A stretch of DNA of 14,177 bases from Sphingopyxis sp. (GTDB lineage: Bacteria > Pseudomonadota > Alphaproteobacteria > Sphingomonadales > Sphingomonadaceae), in NCBI GenBank assembly GCA_026125835.1, contig JAHCKJ010000030.1:1-14177 (forward strand). The letters are read 5' to 3'. Positions 6,488 to 13,194 of the stretch are shown in pieces. Each line of letters starts with the position of its first letter. Within the stretch, counting starts at the first letter, position 1. The position numbers were made by a program, and so were the translations under genes. Under the pieces are notes generated by a model, which saw only the letters and a list, made by a program, of their open reading frames with translations, ran no database searches and was not told the origin of the DNA.

Positions 6488-6775
6488 CTAGAACCAGCTT
6501 TCGATCGGGTTGATGGCGGAGAAGGGGCGGTCGACGTCCTGGCCCATCAGCCACAATTTCTGGCACGCGATCGCGAAAAAGAGCAGCGCGATGGTCCAGA
6601 CGATGAAAGTCTTGCGCGCGATCCAGCGCCGTTCGGCTTCGGCGGCGGCGGCGCGGGCCTTGTAATCGATGCCGAGCTCGCCCTCGAACTCGGCGACGAG
6701 CTGCGCGCGGCGGGTGCGCGAAATGTTCGCGATGCTCGCGTTGCCATCGGTCTGTGTCGAACGGCGACTCGCCAT
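6488..6775 (-). CDS. Hypothetical single-pass membrane protein
   Basis: This 95-aa protein has a polar N-terminal part (residues 1-52, with an Ala/Glu/Arg-rich helix around AEFEGELGIDYKARAAAAEAE). One membrane segment follows at about residues 55-76 (KTFIVWTIALLFFAIAC), and then a short tail with DVDRPFSAINPIESWF. AGGG is 8 nt before the ATG, a reasonable ribosome-binding site. The protein should sit in the inner membrane with its N-terminus in the cytoplasm. I do not recognise a family. It lies between the toxin-antitoxin operator and the oxidoreductase, on the same strand as both. Confidence 0.65.
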   Translation of the reverse strand: MASRRSTQTDGNASIANISRTRRAQLVAEFEGELGIDYKARAAAAEAERRWIARKTFIVWTIALLFFAIACQKLWLMGQDVDRPFSAINPIESWF

Positions 6776-6841
6776 GATTAGCCCTATCCGGATCAGTCCT
6801 GCTCGGGACCGTAGCGCATAGCTCCTGCGAAAGCGTTAACT

Positions 6842-6874
6842 CCGCCGCCGCCCGTGACGCCGGGCTTGCGGCGG
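6842..6874 (-). terminator. Nested GC-rich hairpin, probable terminator of the leuC-leuD-oxidoreductase unit
   Basis: On the minus strand, GCCCG-GCGTCA-CGGGC (6850-6865) forms an inner stem and CCGCCGC/GCGGCGG (6868-6874 with 6842-6848) an outer stem with small bulges. It begins 8 nt after the frameshift-corrected stop of the oxidoreductase (6883-6885). Only a weak T-run follows, so the termination mode is uncertain. Confidence 0.5.
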
Positions 6875-6882
6875 GCCGAAGG

Positions 6883-7882
6883 TCAGACGGTCACGACCAG
6901 CTTGCCCACCGCGCTGCGGTCGCCGAACTTGGCGATCGCCTGGGCCACCGCCATCGGCGAGGGGATAGGTGCCGGTGACGCGGGGTTTGATCTTGCCCTG
7001 TTCCCACAACTGGAACAGGCGCGCGACATGCGCGCGGTTGCGTTCGGGTTCGCGCGCGACAAAGGCGCCCCAGAACACGCCCGCGACGTCGCAGCTCTTG
7101 AGCAGGGTCAGATTGAGCGGCAGGCGCGGGATGCCGGCGGGGAAGCCGACGACCAGATAGCGGCCCTCCCACGCGATCGAGCGCAGCGCGGGTTCGGCAT
7201 AATCGCCGCCGACGGCGTCATAGATGACATTGGCGCCGCCGGGACCGACCGCTTCCTTGAATTTGTTCGCGAGTTCCTTCGACTGGTCCTTGTCGAACGG
7301 CTGGCGGCCATAGATCACGACCTCGTCGGCACCCGCCTGCCGCGCAATTTCGGCCTTTTCCTCGCTCGACACGCCCGCGACGACACGCGCCCCGAACGCC
7401 TTGCCCAGCTCGACCGCGGCGATGCCCACGCCGCCCGACGCGCCGAGGACGAGCAGCGTATCGCCCTCCTGGATATGCCCGCGATCGACGAGCGCGTGGA
7501 TGCTGGTGCCATAGGTCATGAGCAGCGAGGCGCCACCCGCAAAGTCATGGGCTTCGGGCAGGTGATAGACGTTGTGGACGCCGACCGCGACGGCTTCGGC
7601 CATGCCGCCGTTGCCGCAGCCCGCGATGACGCGGTCGCCGACCTTGAACCCGGTCACGCCTTCGCCGACTTCGGCGACGAGGCCGGCGACTTCGCCGCCG
7701 GGCGCAAAGGGGCGCGCGGGTTTGAACTGATATTTATCCTCGATAATCAGCGTGTCGGGGAAATTGACCGCGCACGCCTTGACGTCGATGACGATCTGAC
7801 CGGCGCCCGCGGTCGGGCGCGGCAATTCGCCAAGGACCAGCGTTTCGGGGCCGCCGGTGGCGGTCGACAAGAGAGCCTTCAT
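6883..7882 (-). CDS. NADPH:quinone oxidoreductase-like zinc-independent alcohol dehydrogenase family protein, apparent frameshift near C-terminus
   Basis: This is a medium-chain dehydrogenase/reductase of the quinone oxidoreductase type. The N-terminal GroES-like domain includes VNFPDTLIIEDKYQFKP (39-55) and PGGEVAG, and the cofactor domain has GASGGVGIAAVELGKAFGA at 147-165. No zinc-ligand cysteine cluster is visible. AAGGAG before 7882 selects MKALLSTATGG as the start. After residue 310 (PLADG) the open frame turns into an Arg/Gly-rich tail that runs to 6836. Shifting by one nucleotide in the GGCGGTGG stretch near 6946-6952 restores a family-like end (AQAIAKFGDRSAVGKLVVTV, stop at 6883). 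The corrected gene encodes 332 aa. It begins 22 bp after leuD. The substrate is unknown; these enzymes reduce quinones or enones with NADPH. Confidence 0.85.
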
Positions 7883-7904
7883 CATCTTCTCCTTTATCCG
7901 GTCA

Positions 7905-8495
7905 TTATGCGGCCGGGCGCATCCACGGGCGCGCGGCGTCGAGTTGCTGTTCATAGGCGGTGATTGCGGCGTCACTCTTTTCGGTGAGCGAAATCTCGTC
8001 GAGTCCTTCGAGCAGGCACATCTTGCGGAACGGATCGATGTCGAAGCTGAAACGGTCCTGAAACGGCGTCGTCACCGTCTGGGTGTCGAGATCGACATGG
8101 ATCGGGTCGGTCGCCGCGACCTCCAGCAGCCGGTCGATGGCCGGTTGGGGCAGTACCACGGGCAGTATGCCGTTTTTCACCGCATTGCCCGAAAAAATGT
8201 CCGAATAGCTCGGCGCGATGACGACGCGGATGCCGAGGTCGCCGAGCGCCCATGCGGCATGCTCGCGGCTCGACCCGCAGCCGAAATTGTCGCCGGCGAT
8301 CAGGATCGGCGCTTGCTGATATTCGGGCTGGTCGAACAGATTGTCGGGGTCGGCGCGCAGGCTTTCGAACGCGCCGTGGCCCATCCCCTCGCGGCTGGTC
8401 GTTTTCAGCCAATGCGCGGGGATGATGACGTCGGTATCGACATTTTTCAATCCCAGCGGGATCGCCCGCCCCTCGACTTTATCGATCGGTGCCAT
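7905..8495 (-). CDS. leuD: 3-isopropylmalate dehydratase small subunit
   Basis: This 196-aa protein forms with LeuC the isomerase that converts 2-isopropylmalate to 3-isopropylmalate in leucine synthesis. It has the family motifs: VDTDVIIPAHWLKTTSREGMG (19-39), AGDNFGCGSSREHAAWAL (67-84) and YSDIFSGNAVKNGILPV. The length is normal. The start at 8495 gives the family-like MAPIDKVEG; it lies one base after the stop of the upstream hydrolase gene and has no good ribosome-binding site of its own, so translation is probably coupled to that gene. LeuD is usually encoded directly next to leuC; here a hydrolase gene separates them. Confidence 0.97.
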   Translation of the reverse strand: MAPIDKVEGRAIPLGLKNVDTDVIIPAHWLKTTSREGMGHGAFESLRADPDNLFDQPEYQQAPILIAGDNFGCGSSREHAAWALGDLGIRVVIAPSYSDIFSGNAVKNGILPVVLPQPAIDRLLEVAATDPIHVDLDTQTVTTPFQDRFSFDIDPFRKMCLLEGLDEISLTEKSDAAITAYEQQLDAARPWMRPAA

Positions 8496-8496
8496 A

Positions 8497-9348
8497 TTAT
8501 TCGGCGGCCTTTGGAAACGTCGGCAATTTGCCGACATCGCGCGGTTCGTGCTGGAGTATCACCGTAGCCCCCAGGTTGTTGGCGAGCCCCTTGAACCGGC
8601 CAAACGACGCCAGCGTGTCGGCGCGGTTGGTGTTGAAGGTCGGCACGCCTTCGCTGTCGTAATTTTCCTGAAAATGCGCCTGATCGCCGCTCAGCAGCAC
8701 CGGACCCATGCCCGCCAGCCGCACGAGCAATGTGTGATGTCCGGGAGTGTGGCCGGGCATGTCGAGCATGACGACGCGGCCGTCGCCGAAAATATCCTTG
8801 TCGCGCGCCACCGGCTCGACCTTGCCGCCGCCGCTGATCCAATGCGCGAAAGGCGTCGGATCGACAAATGCGGGCGGCGGGTTCTGGGTGAGCACGTCCC
8901 AGTCGTTCTTGCCGATATAGAGCTTTGCGGCCGGAAAATCGGGGAGCTGCGCGATATGGTCGAAATGGAAATGACTGATCCCGACAATATCGATGTCGTC
9001 GGGCTTGATACCCAGATCGGCGAGCTGCTCGACCAGGCTGCGGCGCACGGTGGCCGACATGTCGCCCGTCGCCGTGAACGCCGCGCCTTTCAGAGCGGTG
9101 GGCAGACCCAGATCCCACAGCATCAACTGGTCGCCGTGGCGGATCAGATAGCAACCGACGGTCAGATCACGGCTCTGGCCCGGATAGGCCTCGGTGTCCG
9201 AAAAGGCATTGAGCCGGTTGACGCGCACCGTGCCGCAGTCGAGCCGGGTCAGGCTGACCTTTTCCGCCGCCGCGGGCTTGTCCTGGGCGAGAACGGGGGT
9301 GGCGAGCGCCAAGGCCGCTGCGGCCGATGCGATAGCTTTCCAGATCAT
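8497..9348 (-). CDS. Secreted metallo-beta-lactamase-fold hydrolase (N-acyl homoserine lactonase-like)
   Basis: This 283-aa protein begins with a signal peptide (MIWKAIASAAAALALATPVLA, cleavage near residue 21), so it probably acts in the periplasm. The metal-binding motif HFHFDH (H126, H128, D130, H131) is followed by H200 in GHTPGHHTLL, D222 in SGDQAHF and H267. Together these give the full ligand set for two metal ions in the metallo-beta-lactamase superfamily. The spacing and the GISHFHFDHIAQLPDFP context resemble N-acyl homoserine lactonases of the AttM/AiiA type, but lactonase activity is not proven by this. The start is set by the signal peptide and AAGGAG 9 nt upstream. The leuC frame runs into it without a stop. 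It lies between leuC and leuD and likely shares their transcript. Confidence 0.9.
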   Translation of the reverse strand: MIWKAIASAAAALALATPVLAQDKPAAAEKVSLTRLDCGTVRVNRLNAFSDTEAYPGQSRDLTVGCYLIRHGDQLMLWDLGLPTALKGAAFTATGDMSATVRRSLVEQLADLGIKPDDIDIVGISHFHFDHIAQLPDFPAAKLYIGKNDWDVLTQNPPPAFVDPTPFAHWISGGGKVEPVARDKDIFGDGRVVMLDMPGHTPGHHTLLVRLAGMGPVLLSGDQAHFQENYDSEGVPTFNTNRADTLASFGRFKGLANNLGATVILQHEPRDVGKLPTFPKAAE

Positions 9349-9357
9349 GCCATTCCG

Positions 9358-9363
9358 CTCCTT
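9358..9363 (-). promoter_or_regulatory. Ribosome-binding site that fixes the hydrolase start
   Basis: AAGGAG on the minus strand lies 9 nt before the ATG at 9348. It shows the hydrolase has its own start even though the leuC frame is open through it, and argues against a real LeuC-hydrolase fusion protein. Confidence 0.7.
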
Positions 9364-9409
9364 CTCTCTTCGTTCAATCGGATCAAGTCGCACGTCGACA
9401 AATCGCGAG

Positions 9410-10791
9410 TCACTCCGCGATGCCAAGCGACTGCGGAGCGGGCAGGTCGATGCGGCTGCCGGTCCGACGAAATTGCGGTTGCTGGTGCTGGCGCAGCGTT
9501 CGCCCGCGGGCACTTTGTCGGGATTCATCGCGAGGCAGGCCGAACAGCCGGGTTCGCGCCATTCGAGGCCCGCGTCGATGAAAATGCGGTCGAGCCCCTC
9601 GGCCTCGGCCTGCGCCTTCACCAGTCCCGACCCGGGCACGACGATTGCCCATTTGACACCCGGCGCCTTTTTGCGGCCCTTCAGCACCGTCGCGGCGGCG
9701 CGCAGATCCTCGATGCGGCTGTTCGTGCAGCTGCCGATGAAGATATTCTCGACCGGCACATCCTGCATCCGCGTGCCGGGTTCAAGGCCCATATAAGCAA
9801 GCGACTTGGCGGCAGCGGCCTGCTTTGACGGATCGGCAAAGCTCGCCGGATCGGGGACGGTGCCGGTGATCGGCACGACATCCTCGGGGCTGGTGCCCCA
9901 GGTCACGCTGGGCGCAATGTCGGCGGCGTCGATCACGACGGCCTTGTCATAGGTTGCGCCCGGATCGGTCGCGAGGCTGGTCCAATAAGCGACCGCATCG
10001 TCCCAGTCGGCACCCTTCGGCGCATAGGGACGGCCCTTCAGATATTCAAAGGTGGTCGCATCGGGCGCGATCAGCCCGGCGCGAGCGCCGCCCTCGATCG
10101 CCATGTTGCTGATCGTCAGCCGGCCCTCGACGCTGAGCGTGCGGATCGCGCTGCCGGTATATTCGATCACATGGCCGGTGCCGCCCGCGGCGCCGATCGC
10201 ACCGGTGATGTGGAGAATGATGTCCTTCGCGGTCACGCCGGGACCGACCTTGCCCTCGACCCGCACCTCCATGGTTTTGGCAGGCTGGAGCAGCAGGGTT
10301 TGCGTCGCCAGCACATGCTCGACCTCGCTGGTGCCGATCCCGAACGCCAGCGCGCCGATACCGCCGTGGCAGGCGGTGTGGCTGTCGCCGCAGACGATGG
10401 TGGTGCCGGGCAGCGAAAACCCCTGCTCGGGGCCGACGACATGGACGATACCCTGTTCGGGGGCGACCGCATCGATATAACGAATGCCGAAGTCGGGGGC
10501 GTTTTTCTCCAGCGCCGCGAGCTGGGCCGCGCTGTCGGGATCGGTCACCGGCAAACGGTTTCCGGCGGCGTCGCGCCGCGGCGTCGTCGGCACATTAGGG
10601 TCGGGCACCGCCAGCGTCAGGTCGGGCCGGCGCACCGTCCGCCCGCTTGCGCGCAATCCGGCGAACGCCTGCGGGCTGGTGACTTCGTGAACAAGGTGGC
10701 GATCGATGAAGATCAGGCAGGTGCCGTCGGGGCGCCGTTCGACGACATGCGCGTCCCAGATTTTTTCATACAGGGTACGGGGGCGAGTCAT
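9410..10791 (-). CDS. leuC: 3-isopropylmalate dehydratase large subunit, C-terminal tail degenerate or frameshifted
   Basis: LeuC is an aconitase-family iron-sulfur enzyme of leucine synthesis. From MTRPRTLYEKIWDAHVV it follows the family closely: VCGDSHTACHGGIGALAFGIGTSE, then GSCTNSR and GCSACLAMNPD. The three cluster cysteines are C355, C416 and C419. Homology ends abruptly after TSNRNFVG near 9467. The usual GRQG..RTHL.SPAMAAAAAV tail is missing, and the arginine that binds substrate in the NRNFxGR motif is replaced by Pro. In that frame no stop occurs before the hydrolase gene, so the frame continues to 8497; in a neighbouring frame a stop lies at 9410. The ATG at 10791 is chosen over a GTG three codons earlier by family fit. 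The gene is either damaged or mis-sequenced at its end. Confidence 0.85.
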
Positions 10792-10865
10792 GCGGTTCAC
10801 TTAAGCCTGTAGGATAACAATGCAAGCGAGTGGCGATCCACAACGCAATTTTCGGTCGCTGAGCG

Positions 10866-10957
10866 TCGTCGTCCCTGCGAAGGCAGGGGCCGTAGGCGGC
10901 CTTGCGCAGCGTGGCCGCGTAAACCGACAGAGGCCCCTGCCTTCGCAGGGGCGACGA
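10866..10957. repeat. Inverted hairpin repeat pair between leuC and crtZ
   Basis: The 26-bp arms at 10866-10891 and 10932-10957 are reverse complements with one mismatch, separated by 40 bp. Each arm contains the small hairpin CCCTGC-GAAG-GCAGGG. From memory, short intergenic palindromes built around this core are widespread in sphingomonads and other proteobacteria. A half copy lies at 11496. The right arm reaches to within 20 bp of the crtZ ATG. Confidence 0.8.
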
Positions 10958-10970
10958 GATAGTCTATAAT
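10942..10970 (+). promoter_or_regulatory. Probable crtZ promoter giving a leaderless or near-leaderless mRNA
   Basis: A consensus TATAAT lies at 10965-10970, with TTCGCA at 10942-10947 and a 17-bp spacer. The -10 box ends 6 nt before the ATG at 10977, so transcription would begin at or next to the start codon. No ribosome-binding site is visible. The -35 element lies inside the right arm of the hairpin repeat. Confidence 0.5.
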
Positions 10971-10976
10971 GCTCTC

Positions 10977-11495
10977 ATGACCACGCTCGCCATCCTTGCG
11001 CTCGTCCTTGCCACCGTCGTCGCGATGGAATTCGTCGCGTGGGCCAGCCACAAATATATCATGCACGGCTTTGGCTGGGCCTGGCACCGCGACCATCATG
11101 AACCGCACGACAAGCTGTTCGAGAAAAACGACCTGTTCGGGCTGTTCGGTGCGGCGCTGAGCATTTCGATGTTCGCGGCGGGCAGTCCGATGATCATGGG
11201 CGCCGCAGCTTGGGAGCCGGGGACGTGGATCGGGCTGGGGGTGCTGTTTTACGGCATCATCTACACCGTCGTTCACGACGGGCTGGTCCACCAAAGATAT
11301 TTCCGCTGGGTGCCGCGGCGCGGCTATGCCAAGCGGCTGGTGCAGGCGCACAAGCTGCACCATGCGACGATCGGCAAGGAAGGCGGGGTGAGCTTCGGCT
11401 TCGTGTTCGCGCGCGATCCGGCGAAGTTGAAGGCGGAGCTGAAGGTGCAGCGCGAAGCCGGGATTGCGGTTGTGCGCGATGCTTTGGTCGACTGA
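10977..11495 (+). CDS. crtZ: Beta-carotene hydroxylase
   Basis: This 172-aa membrane protein has the histidine clusters of the non-heme di-iron hydroxylase family: H25 and H30 (HKYIMH), H37/H40/H41/H44 (HRDHHEPH), H100 and H105 (HDGLVH), and H125/H128/H129 (HKLHH). Hydrophobic segments lie at about residues 3-23, 53-76 and 83-100. CrtZ hydroxylates the rings of beta-carotene to give zeaxanthin, fitting the yellow pigments of sphingomonads. The length is typical. No other carotenoid gene is present in the window, so crtZ stands apart from any crt cluster. It is divergent from leuC and convergent with the GST-like gene. Copies of the same hairpin repeat flank it on both sides, and the second begins directly after its stop codon. 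Confidence 0.96.
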   Translation: MTTLAILALVLATVVAMEFVAWASHKYIMHGFGWAWHRDHHEPHDKLFEKNDLFGLFGAALSISMFAAGSPMIMGAAAWEPGTWIGLGVLFYGIIYTVVHDGLVHQRYFRWVPRRGYAKRLVQAHKLHHATIGKEGGVSFGFVFARDPAKLKAELKVQREAGIAVVRDALVD

Positions 11496-11515
11496 TCGTC
11501 GCCCCCGCGAAGGCG
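11496..11515 (+). repeat. Half copy of the crtZ-flanking hairpin repeat
   Basis: The 20 bases directly after the crtZ stop match the outer part of the 10932-10957 arm (read in reverse) at 18 of 20 positions. The two differences, T to C and A to G, sit opposite each other in the hairpin and keep the pairing. The inner half of the repeat is missing. It lies between two convergent genes (22-bp gap) and could act as a bidirectional hairpin. Confidence 0.65.
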
Positions 11516-11517
11516 TT

Positions 11518-12198
11518 TCACGCCGTCCGGTAATCCGTGGTAATCGCCCCGCACGCGCGCAATTCTTCCTCATGCCCGATTTCGCGCCAGCTTTCCGCGA
11601 GCGCTTGCCGTTCCCACTCGACCATCGCGGGGTGCGCCAGGATATGATCGACCCACGCCTGCCCGGCGCCGACGTCGAGGCCATAAGTGCGGATGCGGAA
11701 CGCGACGGGGGCGAAGAAGGCGTCGACTGCGGTAAAATCCGGCCCGGCTAGCCAAGGGCCGCCGAATTTCGTCAGCCCTTCCTCGAAGAGCTCACGGATC
11801 CGCGCGATATTGGCCTGGAGCGCGTCCGACATCGGCTTGGGCGTCACGCGCACGCCGACGTTCATGGTGCAATCATCGCGCAGCGCCGCAAAGCCGCTGT
11901 GCATCTCGCAAGCCGCGCACTGCGCCCAGGCGCGCGCGTCGGGGTCGCTCGGCCACACGCCATCGTGCCGGTCGGCGAGATAGAGGGTGATGCCGAGCGA
12001 GTCATAGATCGTGCGCCCGTCGTGGAGCAGCGCGGGAACCTGGCCGGTCGGCGAGAAGCTGCGGAAATCGTCGTAGTTCGCCGGCTTGGTGAAAGGTTTG
12101 ATACGATCCCTGAACGCGATGCCGAGCGCGGTCATCAGCACCCACGGACGCAGCGACCAGCTCGAATAATTGCGGTTGGCGGTGATCAGCTCGTACAT
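11518..12198 (-). CDS. Glutathione S-transferase family protein
   Basis: This 226-aa protein is of normal GST length. The thioredoxin-like N-terminal domain (residues 1-77) opens with YELITANRNYSSWSLRPW, where S12/S13 are the likely thiol-activating serines. It contains SPTGQVPAL (49-57, cis-Pro P55) and YDSLGITLYLADR, in which D66-S67 contact glutathione. The C-terminal half is helical and includes PWLAGPDFTAVDAFFAPVAFR, the family's N-capping box region. It probably conjugates or reduces small molecules with glutathione; the substrate is unknown. AGGAG is 9 nt before the ATG. The start overlaps the end of the upstream epimerase gene by 13 bp, so the two are in one operon. Confidence 0.93.
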   Translation of the reverse strand: MYELITANRNYSSWSLRPWVLMTALGIAFRDRIKPFTKPANYDDFRSFSPTGQVPALLHDGRTIYDSLGITLYLADRHDGVWPSDPDARAWAQCAACEMHSGFAALRDDCTMNVGVRVTPKPMSDALQANIARIRELFEEGLTKFGGPWLAGPDFTAVDAFFAPVAFRIRTYGLDVGAGQAWVDHILAHPAMVEWERQALAESWREIGHEEELRACGAITTDYRTA

Positions 12199-13163
12199 GT
12201 TTCGCGCTCCTGAGCGACGATGGGGGAGGTGTAGGCAGGGTCGTGCGCGAAAGGTAGCGCGCTGCCCTGGCGCAGCGCCGCCAGCACGCTGGCGAAGTCG
12301 CTGCGGGCGCGCCAGCCGAAGCGGCGCTCGGCGCGCGACGGGTCGTAAACGCGGTCGATGCGGTCGGGGAGCACCCAGCCTGCTGCGGCATAGAGCTCGG
12401 CGGCCTCTGGGTGCGCGCGCGCGATGACCGCGCGGGCGTCGCGGGCAAGCTCCTCGGCGTCGTCGCGCGCGAACGGCGGCGGCGCCGACAGGATGAAGGT
12501 GTCGCAGCCGATCGTCGGCGCCGCCTCCAGCGCCGCGATATGGGCGGCCGCAGCATCCTCGACGGTCAGGCGGCGGTGGAGCATTTCGTTCGCCTTGAGG
12601 TTCGGGCCGCTCGGCACCGTATGGGTGTCGTCATCCTCGGGAAAGAAACGGCCGGTGCGCAGGATCGCCACGCTGATGCCATGCTCGCGGTGGACGAGGC
12701 GGCACGCCTGCTCGGCCGCGAGCTTGGTGATGCCATAGATGTTGCGCGGCTCCAGCGGACCGAAATCCTCGTCCATCCACCAGGCGCCGGTATCGCCAGC
12801 GCCGGCTCGGACATCGGCGCGCACCATCAGCGAGGTGGTCGAGGTGAACAGGAAGCGGTCGTTCCCGGCGGCAACCGCCGCCTCGATCAGGTTCAGCGTG
12901 CCGCTGACATTGACATCGACAAAGGCTTGCCGCGGATAACGGACGATGTCGGGTTTGTGCAGCGCGCCGCCGTGGATGACCGCCTCGATGCCATGCTCGG
13001 CCATCATGCGGTCGACCAGTGCGCGGTCGGCGACGGTGCCGATAACCTGCGTATGTTGGCCGGGCACGACGTCGAGCCCGGCAACGTCATGACCGTGTCG
13101 GCCAAGCAATGGTGCGAGATGGCGCCCCAACCAGCCCGACGATCCGGTCAACAATATCCGCAT
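12186..13163 (-). CDS. NAD-dependent epimerase/dehydratase family protein (extended SDR)
   Basis: This 325-aa protein carries the Rossmann motif TGSSGWLG (residues 6-13) and the catalytic set of extended short-chain dehydrogenases: the Ser/Thr group at 108-111 (TSTTS) and Y143xxxK147 (NIYGITK). GALHKPDIVRYP and VDVNVSGTLNLIEAA are typical of sugar-nucleotide epimerases and related enzymes. The end (DRVYDPSRAERRFGWRARSDF) resembles the domain that closes over the sugar. The substrate cannot be told. The start at 13163 is set by the family (MRILLTG); the ribosome-binding site is weak. It begins 31 bp after the serine hydrolase gene and overlaps the GST-like gene, suggesting a three-gene operon. 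Confidence 0.92.
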   Translation of the reverse strand: MRILLTGSSGWLGRHLAPLLGRHGHDVAGLDVVPGQHTQVIGTVADRALVDRMMAEHGIEAVIHGGALHKPDIVRYPRQAFVDVNVSGTLNLIEAAVAAGNDRFLFTSTTSLMVRADVRAGAGDTGAWWMDEDFGPLEPRNIYGITKLAAEQACRLVHREHGISVAILRTGRFFPEDDDTHTVPSGPNLKANEMLHRRLTVEDAAAAHIAALEAAPTIGCDTFILSAPPPFARDDAEELARDARAVIARAHPEAAELYAAAGWVLPDRIDRVYDPSRAERRFGWRARSDFASVLAALRQGSALPFAHDPAYTSPIVAQERETCTS

Positions 13164-13194
13164 GATTGATCTTCTTGATAGGTGCGCCGCGCCA

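Noticed and set aside
6854..7963. A 369-codon open frame opposite the oxidoreductase
   Set aside because: The minus strand encodes a clear dehydrogenase family protein; the plus-strand frame is a compositional shadow.
8341..9828. A 495-codon plus-strand open frame across leuD, the hydrolase and leuC
   Set aside because: It crosses three well-supported minus-strand genes and shows no family features.
8497..10800. A genuine bifunctional LeuC-hydrolase fusion enzyme
   Set aside because: The hydrolase has its own ribosome-binding site and a signal peptide at its start, and LeuC lacks its conserved tail before the junction. A damaged leuC followed by a separate gene explains the data better.
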